Notes: generated by a model from the letters alone, not told the origin. Shown: positions 7,552 through 15,617, counted from the stretch's first letter. The stretch: DNA of 35,975 nt from CAYQNU01 sp964419055 (GCA_964419055.1 CAYQNU010000025.1:1-35975), one strand, 5' to 3'. Program-made: numbers and translations.

Positions 7552-8340
7552 ATGTATATACAAAGTAAAACATTTTTAGGAGATACTGTTACAATATTTA
7601 GTCCAAAAAAAATCATATTTTTGGCTTGTTTAACATTTTTAGCAAATTTTATGGATATATCTGGCCAATCTTCAATTTTGAGTGAACAAAAAAAATTAGA
7701 ACGGGTGAAGGTGGCTTATGCCGAAGCTTTTGAAAAAGTGAACACATTGTTTAATTCTAAAAATATAACGCTAGCCAAATGTGATCTATTTTTAAGAGCC
7801 TTTAAGCAAGAAAAGAAATTGCAAGTATTTGCAAAAAATAAAACCGATGAAAAATTTATTGAGGTGGTTTCATATGATTTTTGTGTTTTAAGTGGTCAAT
7901 TAGGACCCAAGCGAATGCAAGGTGATAATCAAGTGCCAGAAGGGGTATATTTTATAGACCGTTTTAATCCTTGGAGTACTTTTTATTTATCATTGGGATT
8001 AAATTATCCCAATGCTTATGACAAATCCAAAGCCACCAAAGGAAATCCGGGTGGAGATATATTTATTCATGGGAATTGCGTATCAGTAGGGTGTATACCA
8101 ATAACCGACCAATACATCAAAGAGCTTTATTTAATGTGTCTGGAAGCACAAAACGGAGGTCAAAATACTATTCCCGTTCATATATTTCCTTACAAAATGG
8201 AAAAATTTGCCAGCTTCATATATGCCAATGATAAAAACAAAAGTTTTTGGCAAATGCTTACCCCCATTTACGATTATTTTGAAACGCATAAAAAAGTTCC
8301 TTCTGTTGCTATTTCATCAAAAGGATATGTGATACAATAA
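7552..8340 (+). CDS. YkuD-domain L,D-transpeptidase-like protein, YafK type
   Basis: This is an exported cell-wall enzyme. YkuD proteins use a catalytic Cys to make or break L,D-peptide bonds in peptidoglycan. YafK-type members are associated with detaching lipoprotein from peptidoglycan or with other hydrolysis. An N-terminal signal (KKIIFLACLTFLANF, from residue 19) precedes a helical stretch. The catalytic signature is IHGNCVSVGCIPITDQYI, with His173 and Cys181. The wider motif GDIFIHG matches the YafK subfamily. VPEGVYFID (about 128-136) and GLNYPNAYD (149-157) are further family landmarks. Length (262) is typical. The protein ends naturally in AISSKGYVIQ. It is transcribed divergently from the S41 protease, another periplasmic processing enzyme, which hints at a shared envelope role but proves nothing. 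Confidence 0.85.
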   Translation: MYIQSKTFLGDTVTIFSPKKIIFLACLTFLANFMDISGQSSILSEQKKLERVKVAYAEAFEKVNTLFNSKNITLAKCDLFLRAFKQEKKLQVFAKNKTDEKFIEVVSYDFCVLSGQLGPKRMQGDNQVPEGVYFIDRFNPWSTFYLSLGLNYPNAYDKSKATKGNPGGDIFIHGNCVSVGCIPITDQYIKELYLMCLEAQNGGQNTIPVHIFPYKMEKFASFIYANDKNKSFWQMLTPIYDYFETHKKVPSVAISSKGYVIQ

Positions 8341-8452
8341 TCAAAGATTGGATGAAAAAACAACTCCGGTCGATGTAGTTGTGAAAATATTCGACAAACC
8401 GAAAAGTGAAGAAAAGGTAGGAGGTTTTGATACTTATTACAGCTATTTTTAA
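8334..8452 (+). pseudogene. orphan coding remnant, C-terminal piece of an unknown gene
   Basis: Directly after the L,D-transpeptidase gene, in the next frame, an open stretch runs from just after a TGA (8331-8333) to TAA at 8450-8452. It reads like protein: RLDEKTTPVDVVVKIFDK continues with a charged and aromatic tail ending GGFDTYYSYF. No ATG opens it. The neighbouring gene has a natural C-terminus, so a simple frameshift of that gene is not the obvious explanation. I read it as the tail of a deleted gene, and the good terminator 140 bp further on fits an older transcription unit. The rest of this spacer up to 8592 holds nothing I recognise. Confidence 0.35.
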
Positions 8453-8592
8453 TATTTCGAAGTAATGTTGCAATTGGTCGCTAAAATACTTTGGTATGCC
8501 GAAAAAAGTTGCATAGTATTTAGAAAAGTATCAATTTTGTATCAGAATATTTAGGGGTAAATATTTTTTTCATGGTTAGTTTTAGTTAGTGA

Positions 8593-8628
8593 TTTAGGGC
8601 AATCTGCAAAGATTGCCCTAAATTTTTT
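8593..8628 (+). terminator. strong rho-independent terminator
   Basis: TTTAGGGCAATCT (8593-8605) pairs perfectly with AGATTGCCCTAAA (8610-8622) around a short loop and is followed by six T. It is probably the end of the transcript that includes the L,D-transpeptidase gene, although it lies 250 bp past that stop codon. Confidence 0.75.
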
Positions 8629-8663
8629 ATAGTAACCCCACTTTTGAAAATATTATTTAAAGT

Positions 8664-8697
8664 AAAAAAAAAAGACTACCCAAATAGGATAGTCTTT
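8664..8697 (-). terminator. rho-independent terminator of the DUF4389 gene
   Basis: On the minus strand AAAGACTATCC pairs with GGTAGTCTTT (8671-8697, one bulge) and runs into ten T (8664-8673 on the plus strand read as A). It lies 23 bp past the stop of the DUF4389 gene. Confidence 0.7.
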
Positions 8698-8720
8698 AAT
8701 TAGTAAATAAGAAAGCGAGA

Positions 8721-9368
8721 TTATAAAGAATCGTCTAATAAATTTGGATTAGATGCTTTAGAGCCTTCACCACTATCTTCTCCTGGTTGAACATCACCAG
8801 AAAATGAAGGGTAAGTTGGTGTTAAATAATATAAATAACCATTTACTCTCATTTGTATCCTTAATGTACCTACTACAAAATCATGCATTCCTTTAGGATA
8901 TTTACCTGTAAAAAGAACAATCAGCCAAGCTATAAAAAGTACAAACATCATCCCTATTGATCTGAAAATCAATACAAAAATATGAGGTATTACCATGAAT
9001 GCACCAAATAAAGCTCTTACTATTAATGTAACTCTATTGTAACTTTCTTGATAAGGCATATCAAAGTCTGTGTTTGTATCTGTACCATTTAAACCAAATG
9101 CAGGATAGCCATCAACTAAATTCATTGTTCTAGCTTGAACTCTTATTTGATAACGTTGCATTTTTACAGCATAGTCAAACATACCTTTTGGCCATTTACC
9201 GGTAAACAATATAATCCAAAAACGAAAAATGTTTATAAACATAAGTCCAATAATTAAAAATAATTGAACAATCATATGTGGCAGTTGGATGTAAAATGCT
9301 CCAAAAAATGCTCTTAACAACAGTTCTCCTCTTGAGTAACTTTCTTGATGTCTGATAAAAAATCTCAT
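8721..9368 (-). CDS. tandem DUF4389 membrane protein
   Basis: This 215-residue membrane protein is made of two copies of the DUF4389 unit (about residues 1-85 and 105-190). Each copy has a start like YQESYNRVTLIVRALFGAF, two hydrophobic helices, the signature LFTGKWPKGM or LFTGKYPKGM, then a helix ending in RYQIRV or RIQMRV, and a short strand with YPxF. Family members are known only as conserved membrane proteins, so I assign no activity. The C-terminus is a polar, acidic tail (GEDSGEGSKASN) probably on the cytoplasmic side or disordered. It has its own promoter and terminator and is probably monocistronic. Confidence 0.8.
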   Translation of the reverse strand: MRFFIRHQESYSRGELLLRAFFGAFYIQLPHMIVQLFLIIGLMFINIFRFWIILFTGKWPKGMFDYAVKMQRYQIRVQARTMNLVDGYPAFGLNGTDTNTDFDMPYQESYNRVTLIVRALFGAFMVIPHIFVLIFRSIGMMFVLFIAWLIVLFTGKYPKGMHDFVVGTLRIQMRVNGYLYYLTPTYPSFSGDVQPGEDSGEGSKASNPNLLDDSL

Positions 9369-9397
9369 AATTTATAGTTTTTAGTTTTTTAGTTTGT

Positions 9398-9430
9398 CAA
9401 ACGTACAACTATTTTTTGTTTGTCGACAAA
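9398..9430 (-). promoter_or_regulatory. promoter of the DUF4389 gene with two overlapping dyads
   Basis: On the minus strand TTTG (9430-9427), a 21-base spacer and TACGTTTG (9405-9398) fit the Bacteroidota consensus in full. The -33 element lies in the perfect 12-bp palindrome TTTGTCGACAAA (9419-9430). The -7 box overlaps GTTTG-T-CAAAC (9392-9402). Both could be binding sites of a repressor. Confidence 0.6.
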
Positions 9431-9523
9431 AGATAAACTAACATTTGGCGAAATGTTAAAAATCTTATGTAGAAGTAAGGTTTTTAAGGGTGAGTGTTAA
9501 TATTTAATCGATAAGGTGCAGAG

Positions 9524-10096
9524 TTATTCAGATTTGTATTGCTGAACAATTTTTTTAATTAGCTTTACTAACTGTTGTGATTCATCGTTTTCAAGTTGAG
9601 TTCCAAAGAAAATATTATTTTCATTGTATTTAAAAGTGCAGGTACCTTGTCCAATTTGCCAAAATGAATCATTCATAACTTTGCCATATGATTTGGGGTT
9701 TAAATGGATGTTTTCAATAGTACTCAATTCAATATCATGCAATGAATAAACGGCAGGTTTTCCGTGCAAAAAAATACTGTCTTTAATTGACAACGTTTCC
9801 TTATTAATTGTAATAATTTCAAGACCGTGCTTTCTCCATAGAAAAGCGCGTGTAATTCTGATTTCAAAATACAGCCAAAAAACAAGCAAAACAAGCATTA
9901 CAAAACTTTCTTTTAAAGAAGCACTTTCTATTAATAAATAATAAGCGAAATATACTCCACAAGCCGTCCAGGCAATAAGCCAAACTAATAGCGAGTTAAG
10001 TTGCCATCTTTCAATACGTGGTGAAATAACTACAGTTGTGTAATCATTGTGGTCTTGAAAGGAAATCTTTGAATTTAATGTTTTTATTTTAGCCAA
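9524..10096 (-). CDS. two-helix membrane protein, unknown function
   Basis: I recognise no family. The protein has a polar N-terminus, two adjacent transmembrane helices (LLVWLIAWTACGVYFAYYLL and LKESFVMLVLLVFWLYF), and then a soluble C-terminal half of beta-strand character (LEIITINKETLSIKDSIF and following), ending in a Lys-rich helix. The layout of a helix pair followed by a PH-like beta domain is common in small conserved membrane proteins. The reading frame is open to an ATG at 10159, but a good TATCTTTG box lies inside that extension at 10123-10116. I therefore prefer the TTG at 10096 as start, giving about 190 residues (MAKIKTLNS). The gene is divergent from the secreted helical protein gene. 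Confidence 0.6.
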   Translation of the reverse strand: MAKIKTLNSKISFQDHNDYTTVVISPRIERWQLNSLLVWLIAWTACGVYFAYYLLIESASLKESFVMLVLLVFWLYFEIRITRAFLWRKHGLEIITINKETLSIKDSIFLHGKPAVYSLHDIELSTIENIHLNPKSYGKVMNDSFWQIGQGTCTFKYNENNIFFGTQLENDESQQLVKLIKKIVQQYKSE

Positions 10097-10115
10097 AATA
10101 ATTGTTTTAAAAATG

Positions 10116-10123
10116 CAAAGATA
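10116..10123 (-). promoter_or_regulatory. candidate -7 box TATCTTTG deciding the start of the two-helix protein
   Basis: TATCTTTG on the minus strand matches TAnnTTTG perfectly. It lies 19 bp upstream of a TTG start and within the longer reading frame, which argues that translation begins downstream of it. No clear -33 TTG is seen. Confidence 0.45.
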
Positions 10124-10187
10124 CTTTTCGTTTTTTAAAATTTGTGAGCTTTTAAACAATTCATTTTTTTAAAATTATTTTAAATTG

Positions 10188-10220
10188 TTGTGTTACATAA
10201 AGTTCATTTTTGTAATTTAG
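10188..10220 (+). promoter_or_regulatory. candidate promoter TTG-N22-TAATTTAG
   Basis: TTG (10188-10190) is followed after 22 bases by TAATTTAG (10213-10220), one base off the -7 consensus. It lies 45 bp ahead of the ATG of the secreted helical protein. Confidence 0.35.
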
Positions 10221-10265
10221 GCACGTCATTTGTAAATGCGCATTCAAAATATTAAAATAAGTCTC

Positions 10266-11033
10266 ATGAAAAAAGCACTATTTTTTACCTTACTTTTAAC
10301 CTACTTCGCGAATCCATTCAAAGTTCTTGCTCAAGAATATCAAGATTTATTGGTTTTGTATGTAGATGAAAAATACGAAAAACTTCTAGAAAAAAGTTTG
10401 AAGTATACTGAAGATGAAAAAACTAAAAATGATCCATTACCTTTTTTATATGCTTCAAAGGCCTATTATGAAATGAGTAAAGATCACAAGTATATTACTG
10501 ATTTCCCAACTGCATATGCAGAATCTTTAGCTTGGGCGGGAAAATATAGAAAAAAAGATAAGTCGTATGCTTATAAAATTGAAGCAGAGCCTCATATTGA
10601 GAAATTGAAGAAAGAAATAATGGAAGAAGTAGACAATGCTTTTCTTGAAGGAACGGAAAAAAGTTACAAGAAAGCTTTGGGATCTTTGAAAAAAGTTATT
10701 GTTTTTGACCCCTCATGTATTGGTGCCGAATTGTTAAGAGGCGAATTAGAAATTCTTTTAAAGAATAAAGCTGAAGGAACAAAATTTGTGAATGAAGCAA
10801 TGAAGAAAGTAAATTCAGTAGGTAAAGAAATTGAATTTTCAAACTTGTCTGAAACACAACAATTGTATTTGAAATTTGCTCTCATGACAAAAGCAAAGTT
10901 GATTCAATCATCAAGTAAAAGTCAAGCAAAAGATATTATGGGTAAAGGAGTTCAATATTTTTATGAGCCAAGAGAAGATCAGAAATATGAATATACTACC
11001 GATTTTAAAGAATATTACGATAAATTAAAGTAA
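10266..11033 (+). CDS. secreted helical, TPR-like protein of unknown function
   Basis: This is a 255-residue exported protein. The signal peptide MKKALFFTLLLTYFANPFKVLAQ begins at the second ATG (10266). The upstream in-frame ATG at 10236 would add ten residues that spoil the signal peptide, so I choose 10266. The mature part is all-helical, rich in Lys and Glu. It has tetratricopeptide-like helix pairs (for example LPFLYASKAYYEMSK and YKKALGSLKKVIVFDPS), which usually scaffold protein interactions. There are no catalytic motifs and no cysteine pair. It is a single gene with a terminator behind it and the trmH-like gene after that. It could be a periplasmic or outer-membrane assembly factor, but that is a guess. 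Confidence 0.7.
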   Translation: MKKALFFTLLLTYFANPFKVLAQEYQDLLVLYVDEKYEKLLEKSLKYTEDEKTKNDPLPFLYASKAYYEMSKDHKYITDFPTAYAESLAWAGKYRKKDKSYAYKIEAEPHIEKLKKEIMEEVDNAFLEGTEKSYKKALGSLKKVIVFDPSCIGAELLRGELEILLKNKAEGTKFVNEAMKKVNSVGKEIEFSNLSETQQLYLKFALMTKAKLIQSSSKSQAKDIMGKGVQYFYEPREDQKYEYTTDFKEYYDKLK

Positions 11034-11059
11034 TCTATTGGATTACAGCTTTTTTATAC

Positions 11060-11092
11060 AAGCCCTGATAATAGTTGTTGTCGGGGCTTTTT
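11060..11092 (+). terminator. rho-independent terminator
   Basis: AAGCCCTGA (11060-11068) pairs with TCGGGGCTT (11081-11089, one G-T pair) and is followed by a T run. It lies 26 bp after the secreted helical protein. Confidence 0.7.
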
Positions 11093-11108
11093 GTTGATTC
11101 AATTTCAT

Positions 11109-11116
11109 TAACTTTG
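11109..11116 (+). promoter_or_regulatory. -7 box TAACTTTG almost touching the trmH-like ATG
   Basis: TAACTTTG matches the consensus, and only five bases separate it from the ATG at 11122. Transcription would start at or next to the start codon, so the message is probably leaderless or nearly so. Confidence 0.5.
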
Positions 11117-11121
11117 TCCTT

Positions 11122-11826
11122 ATGTCAATCAATTCAGAGGATTTTCCAGATAATTTTGAAACCTATTTAAGTCATTTCTTGACGGATAACAAACGGGCAC
11201 TATTTGATAAGGTAGCCTCTGACCGAACACGTCATATTACGGTGGTTTTGGAGGATGTTTTTCAGCCACAAAACGCATCTGCAGTTATTCGCAGTTGTGA
11301 TTGTTTTGGAATTCAGGATGTTCACATTATCGAGAATAGGAATACCTATGAGATTAATCCTAATGTTGTTATGGGAGCTACAAAATGGATTGATATGTAT
11401 AAATACAACGGAGAGGAAAACAACACGTTGAGGTGTATTCAATCACTAAAAGATAAGGGATATACGATTGTTGCAACAACCCCACATGGCAAAAATCATA
11501 CGTTATATGATTTGCCTTTAGATAAGCCTATTGCACTCTTTTTTGGTACAGAAAAATTAGGACTTTCAAAAGATGTTATTGATAATGCTGATGAATATAT
11601 GACCATACCCATGTATGGTTTTACTGAAAGTTTTAACATATCCGTTTCAGTTGCTTTATGTTTAAATGTGTTATCCAGAAAAATTAGAGAACTAAACATT
11701 AATTGGCAATTTACAGAAGAGGAACAGCAGATGCTTAAATTTGAGTGGACAAAACGTCATTTGCTGAGTTGGCAATTGTATGAAAAAGAATTCAATGCTA
11801 GAAGAATGGCTAAAAAAAATCAATAA
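11122..11826 (+). CDS. trmH: SpoU/TrmH-family RNA 2'-O-methyltransferase
   Basis: This is a SPOUT-fold enzyme that methylates a ribose 2'-OH using S-adenosylmethionine. TrmH itself modifies G18 in the D-loop of tRNA. The three family motifs are present: motif 1 in EDVFQPQNASAVIRSCDCFG (with the conserved Asn and Arg), motif 2 in ALFFGTEKLGLS, and motif 3 in IPMYGFTESFNISVSVALCL, which forms the knotted SAM pocket. The N-terminal helical part (FETYLSHFLTDNKRALFDKV) and the C-terminal extension with WTKRHLLSWQLYEKEF are typical of TrmH rather than RlmB. Length (234) agrees. The paaI-like gene starts 18 bp downstream, so the two are probably co-transcribed. The specific tRNA position is inferred from the family. 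Confidence 0.85.
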   Translation: MSINSEDFPDNFETYLSHFLTDNKRALFDKVASDRTRHITVVLEDVFQPQNASAVIRSCDCFGIQDVHIIENRNTYEINPNVVMGATKWIDMYKYNGEENNTLRCIQSLKDKGYTIVATTPHGKNHTLYDLPLDKPIALFFGTEKLGLSKDVIDNADEYMTIPMYGFTESFNISVSVALCLNVLSRKIRELNINWQFTEEEQQMLKFEWTKRHLLSWQLYEKEFNARRMAKKNQ

Positions 11827-11844
11827 AATAATCTCCAGATAAAA

Positions 11845-12282
11845 ATGCAGAAAGAAAATTCAATCATTGAAATATATAATGAGTTTAACGAGTTTGGAAA
11901 ATGGTTAAATCTAGAATATTTAATTAAATCTCCCGGAGAAATCAACTACACCATGAAAGTTGAACCGCACATGTTGGCTACAAAAACTGCTGCACATGGA
12001 GGTATATTAGCTGCATTTATGGATGCCATTGTGGGAGTGGCTTCATTATCTTCAGTGTACCAAGAAGGAAAAGTTGTTTCTACTATTGAATTCAAAATCA
12101 ATTTTCTAAAAGCAGCATTTTTAAACGATACCCTTTTGGGTAAAGGTAAAGTAATTCAAAAAGGCAATCGTATTATTGTAACTCAAGGAGAAATATTCAA
12201 TCAAAAAGGAGATTTATTGTGCACGTGTATAGCGACATTGAATGCTTACCCATTTGAAAAAAGTGATATGTTTTCGGTTTAG
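11845..12282 (+). CDS. PaaI-like hotdog-fold thioesterase
   Basis: This is a probable cytoplasmic acyl-CoA thioesterase. The hotdog helix carries HGGILAAFMDAIVGVASLS, the HGG...D signature of PaaI-type enzymes, in which the Asp acts in hydrolysis. The strands VVSTIEFKINFLKAA, LLGKGKVIQKGNRIIVTQGEIF and LLCTCIATLNAY form the rest of the fold. At 145 residues it is of normal length. It follows the trmH-like gene by 18 bp and is convergent with dapA with only 13 bp between the two stop codons. The substrate cannot be predicted, since many members are promiscuous or act as housekeeping CoA-recycling enzymes. Confidence 0.82.
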   Translation: MQKENSIIEIYNEFNEFGKWLNLEYLIKSPGEINYTMKVEPHMLATKTAAHGGILAAFMDAIVGVASLSSVYQEGKVVSTIEFKINFLKAAFLNDTLLGKGKVIQKGNRIIVTQGEIFNQKGDLLCTCIATLNAYPFEKSDMFSV

Positions 12283-12295
12283 ATATAAAAATGTA

Positions 12296-13174
12296 TTACT
12301 TCAAAGCCAAGGTCAATCGGGTCAATTGTTCCGCAACGTTTTTGTTGACTTTCACTAAAGGTAATCGCAAATGATCACCACAAATCCCTATTTCTTTCAA
12401 TACGTGTTTTACACCTCCAGGATTACCATCAGCAAACAATTGCTGAATCAATTCAAATAAGTCGTAATGCTCTTTATTTGCTGTGGCAAAATCGCCTTTT
12501 AATGCACTGTGCACTAGATTAGAAAATTTCTTAGGAAAAGCATTTCCTACCACAGATATTACACCATCACCTCCAATGGCAATATGTGGTAATGTAAGCG
12601 CATCATCTCCCGAAATTACCAAAAAATCCTTAGGTTTGTTTTGAATTATTTTCATAATTTGCTCCAAATTGCCGCAAGCTTCTTTAATCCCCACTACATT
12701 TTTAAATTCACGTGCAATTCTCAAAGTAGTTTCTGGCAATACATTACTCATGGTTCTACCAGGAACATTATATAAAATGATTGGTTTTTCTGTAGCTTGA
12801 GCAATCGCTTTATAATGCTGATAAATACCTTCTTGTGAAGGTTTATTATAATATGGACTAACAGATAAAATTCCATCAACTCCTGTTAAGTCAGTATGTT
12901 GTACGGAATAAATGATTTCAGCAGTATTATTGCCGCCCATTCCTAAAACAATAGGTAATCGTTTATTATTTATTTCAATTATAAATTCTAAAATTCGTTG
13001 TTTTTCCTCTTTATTTAGTGTTACCGATTCACCTGTTGTTCCTTGAACTACAAGATAATTTACACCATTAGAAATGTTGTATTCAACTAGTCTTTGTAAG
13101 CCTGCCATATCAACATTACCATTTTCCAAAAATGGTGTTACTAAAGCTACCCCTAATCCTTTAAATTGAGTCAT
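12296..13174 (-). CDS. dapA: 4-hydroxy-tetrahydrodipicolinate synthase
   Basis: This enzyme condenses pyruvate with aspartate semialdehyde, the first committed step of lysine and diaminopimelate synthesis, in the cytoplasm. The TIM-barrel landmarks are all present: GTTGES (45-50), YYNKPSQEG (108-116), YNVPGRT (135-141) with the catalytic Tyr135 and substrate-binding Arg140, and the Schiff-base Lys164 in VGIKEA. At 292 residues the length is standard. The frame continues upstream to 13213, but MTQFKGLGVALVTPF at 13174 is the canonical DapA start, and the upstream ATG overlaps the promoter box. No partner lysine-pathway genes are adjacent. Confidence 0.93.
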   Translation of the reverse strand: MTQFKGLGVALVTPFLENGNVDMAGLQRLVEYNISNGVNYLVVQGTTGESVTLNKEEKQRILEFIIEINNKRLPIVLGMGGNNTAEIIYSVQHTDLTGVDGILSVSPYYNKPSQEGIYQHYKAIAQATEKPIILYNVPGRTMSNVLPETTLRIAREFKNVVGIKEACGNLEQIMKIIQNKPKDFLVISGDDALTLPHIAIGGDGVISVVGNAFPKKFSNLVHSALKGDFATANKEHYDLFELIQQLFADGNPGGVKHVLKEIGICGDHLRLPLVKVNKNVAEQLTRLTLALK

Positions 13175-13210
13175 AAAATAATTTTTTAGAATTGATAAAA
13201 TTAATTGATG

Positions 13211-13218
13211 CAAAGGTA
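13211..13218 (-). promoter_or_regulatory. candidate -7 box TACCTTTG for dapA
   Basis: TACCTTTG on the minus strand matches TAnnTTTG and lies 36 bp ahead of the chosen dapA start. It overlaps the ATG of the longer reading frame, which supports the shorter start. Confidence 0.5.
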
Positions 13219-13313
13219 GAAGGTTTTTGCATTCTTGCTTACTTTAGAGCTATTTTTATCACGCTATAAGTTAAGTTTATAATAAGTTCAGTAAACAAAC
13301 ACTTATTTTTTTG

Positions 13314-13321
13314 TACTTTCG
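13314..13321 (+). promoter_or_regulatory. candidate -7 box TACTTTCG for the GT-B gene
   Basis: TACTTTCG is one base from the consensus. It lies 28 bp ahead of the TTG start at 13350. Confidence 0.35.
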
Positions 13322-13349
13322 CTTTCTTAAAGAAGAAAAATTCATTCAT

Positions 13350-14486
13350 TTGAAAAAAATTTTATTTATTGCTCATCATAGATTAGATAGATCTCCAGGG
13401 CAACGTTACCGATTTGAGCAGTATTTTAATTATTTTACTGAAAATGGCTTTCATTGTCATTTATCAAACATATTGGATGAAGCTGACGATAAAATTCTCT
13501 ATTCAAAAGGGAATTATTTAAAGAAATTGGCGATAGCTTTAAACGCCTACAAAAAACGAAGTCAAAATTTAGAAAAGATACACCAATATGATATAGTAGT
13601 AATCTATCGAGAGGCCATTTTGACAAGGTCTATTTATTTTGAAAAACAAATAGCTAAATCAGGTATTCCCATTATTTTTGATTTTGACGATGCCATTTGG
13701 GTGAAAGATGTTTCAGCAGGGAATAAGTGGCTTTCGTTTATGAAGAGCTCTAACAAAATAAAAGGCATTCTCCCGTTTTGTGCTCACGTAACTGCTGGAA
13801 ATAATTATCTTGCTGATTTCGCTCGTCAATATAACAATAACGTTACTGTAATTCCTTCTACCATTGATACGGAAAAGTATGTTCCTTTGGTAAAAACCAA
13901 TGAGGTAGTTTCCATTGGATGGGTTGGAAGTCATACTACAGTGAAACACTTTGAGTTGGTAATTAATGTATATAAAAGTTTAAAACAAAAATACGGCAAT
14001 GCTATAGCTTTTAAAGTAATTGGAGATCCAGACTACCGAAATGAAGAACTGGGTATTGTTGGTGAAAAATGGAGTAACGAACGTGAGGTAGAATTATTCA
14101 ATAGCATAGACATTGGAGTAATGCCCCTCGATGAAGATCCTTGGACAAAAGGTAAATGTGGTATGAAGGGTCTACTCTATATGTCGGTGGGGAAACCAGC
14201 AGTTATGAGTGCTGTAGGAATGAATACCGAAATTATAGAACATGGTGTAAATGGATTTATACCCGTTGGTGAAAAAGAATGGTTTGATGTCTTGTCTTTA
14301 TTAATTGAAGATCCTGCTTTGCGAAATGAAATTGGAGCAAGAGGGAGAAAAACAATTGAAGAGCGATTTTCTTTTGATGCATATAAGGATGTTTATTTAC
14401 AATTATATGGTAAACTAACTAATTTAGAATCAATAACCAATAAATCAGATTTAAATACGTTTGCACCCATAAATAAAAATTTCTAA
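13350..14486 (+). CDS. GT-B glycosyltransferase (family 4-like)
   Basis: This is a probable cytoplasmic sugar transferase for surface glycans. It starts KKILFIAHHRLDRSPGQRYR, a typical GT-B N-terminal strand. I take the TTG at 13350 as start because the protein begins there, while the open frame further up runs through the promoter box. The C-terminal Rossmann domain includes IGWVGSHTTVKHFE, GVMPLDEDPWTKGKCGMKGL (donor-binding region), KPAVMSAVGMNTEIIEHGVN and a final EERFSFDAY helix. That set is characteristic of glycosyltransferase group 1 proteins. Length (378) is normal. The TPR gene follows with only 3 bp between stop and ATG, so the two form an operon. Confidence 0.85.
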   Translation: MKKILFIAHHRLDRSPGQRYRFEQYFNYFTENGFHCHLSNILDEADDKILYSKGNYLKKLAIALNAYKKRSQNLEKIHQYDIVVIYREAILTRSIYFEKQIAKSGIPIIFDFDDAIWVKDVSAGNKWLSFMKSSNKIKGILPFCAHVTAGNNYLADFARQYNNNVTVIPSTIDTEKYVPLVKTNEVVSIGWVGSHTTVKHFELVINVYKSLKQKYGNAIAFKVIGDPDYRNEELGIVGEKWSNEREVELFNSIDIGVMPLDEDPWTKGKCGMKGLLYMSVGKPAVMSAVGMNTEIIEHGVNGFIPVGEKEWFDVLSLLIEDPALRNEIGARGRKTIEERFSFDAYKDVYLQLYGKLTNLESITNKSDLNTFAPINKNF

Positions 14487-14489
14487 TCT

Positions 14490-15584
14490 ATGAAAATCCT
14501 TATAATTAATGTTATTTTATTAACTGCTTTTATCATAAATGCAATCGGAATGAATGCGCAATCAAATTTTGAGAAAGCGCAAAAAATATTGATTGAAGCC
14601 ATTGAAGTTATGGATAATGGTAATCCAGATAAAGCAATTGAAATGCTTAAAGAAGCCCGGGTTTTGGACAATAAAAATTATATTTATGATTATGAAATAG
14701 GCTATGCACAATATATTAAAAGAGATTTTAAAGAAGCCTTAAAAACCTATAAATATGTAGTGTATTCTTATGATAATATTACTGATCAATGTTATCAAAT
14801 GTTAGGTAATTTGTATGACATAAATGGAAAACCAAAAAAAGCTCTAGAAATTTATGATGAGGGATTAAAGAAATTTCCAAAGTCGGGTCGTTTGTTTTTG
14901 GAAAAAGGTGTTGTTTATTTAGTTGTTAAAAAATACAACGAAGCTCTATCGCAATTTGAAATTGGAATTAAAGCCGATCCAAACTATCCATCAAATTATT
15001 ATCGAGCGGCCTTAATTTATTGCAGTTCTTCTGAGTCAATTTGGGGTATGATATATGGCGAAATTTTCATTAATTTAGAAAGAGGTACTCGCAGAACGGA
15101 TGAAATGAGCAAGGTTCTGTACAACACATATTTAAATAAAATGTCAGTGGAAGGTGATACAAAAACAGTATCTTTTTCAAAAAATACCACGATTTACATC
15201 AATCCAGATAATTTTGATGTAGAAAAATTCAAACTACCCTTTAATATAGGTCTTTATGAACCTACCATGTTACTGTCAATTTCCAATTCATCCAAATTGG
15301 ATTTAGAGGAATTGAATAAAATTAGAACACAATTTTTGAATTTATACAACACTCCAGAAAATAGAAAAAACTATCCAAACGCTTTATTCGATCATCAGCT
15401 TAAAATGCAAGAATATGGCCATTTAGAAGCATATAATTATTGGGTTTTGAATATGGGTGACGAAAAAGCTTTTGATGAATGGAAATCTAAAAATGAAGAC
15501 GCTTGGACTATGTTTTTAGAATGGTTTTTAGCCAATCCCATGAAAGTAGATGAAAAATCGATTTTTCATAGAGTGGATTATTAA
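14490..15584 (+). CDS. exported TPR-repeat protein
   Basis: This is a 364-residue protein with a signal peptide (MKILIINVILLTAFIINAIG, likely cut after MNAQ). Tetratricopeptide repeats follow, with pairs such as AIEVMDNGNPDKAIEMLKEA, FKEALKTYKYVVYSYDN, CYQMLGNLYDINGKPKKALE and YNEALSQFEIGIKADPNY (to about residue 180). The C-terminal half has no clear repeats and contains a WMxxxxxN-like acidic end (WKSKNEDAWTMF). Such proteins bind partner proteins in the periplasm. The gene is translationally close to the GT-B glycosyltransferase upstream (3 bp spacing), which would fit an envelope or glycan-related function. No homologue with a known role comes to mind. Confidence 0.8.
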   Translation: MKILIINVILLTAFIINAIGMNAQSNFEKAQKILIEAIEVMDNGNPDKAIEMLKEARVLDNKNYIYDYEIGYAQYIKRDFKEALKTYKYVVYSYDNITDQCYQMLGNLYDINGKPKKALEIYDEGLKKFPKSGRLFLEKGVVYLVVKKYNEALSQFEIGIKADPNYPSNYYRAALIYCSSSESIWGMIYGEIFINLERGTRRTDEMSKVLYNTYLNKMSVEGDTKTVSFSKNTTIYINPDNFDVEKFKLPFNIGLYEPTMLLSISNSSKLDLEELNKIRTQFLNLYNTPENRKNYPNALFDHQLKMQEYGHLEAYNYWVLNMGDEKAFDEWKSKNEDAWTMFLEWFLANPMKVDEKSIFHRVDY

Positions 15585-15617
15585 AGAAGAATCCCTTTAA
15601 AATTAAACTTTTTTATG

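Noticed and set aside
8341..8452. Frameshifted C-terminus of the L,D-transpeptidase gene
   Set aside because: The annotated protein already ends with a family-typical tail (AISSKGYVIQ), and the remnant does not resemble a YkuD continuation.
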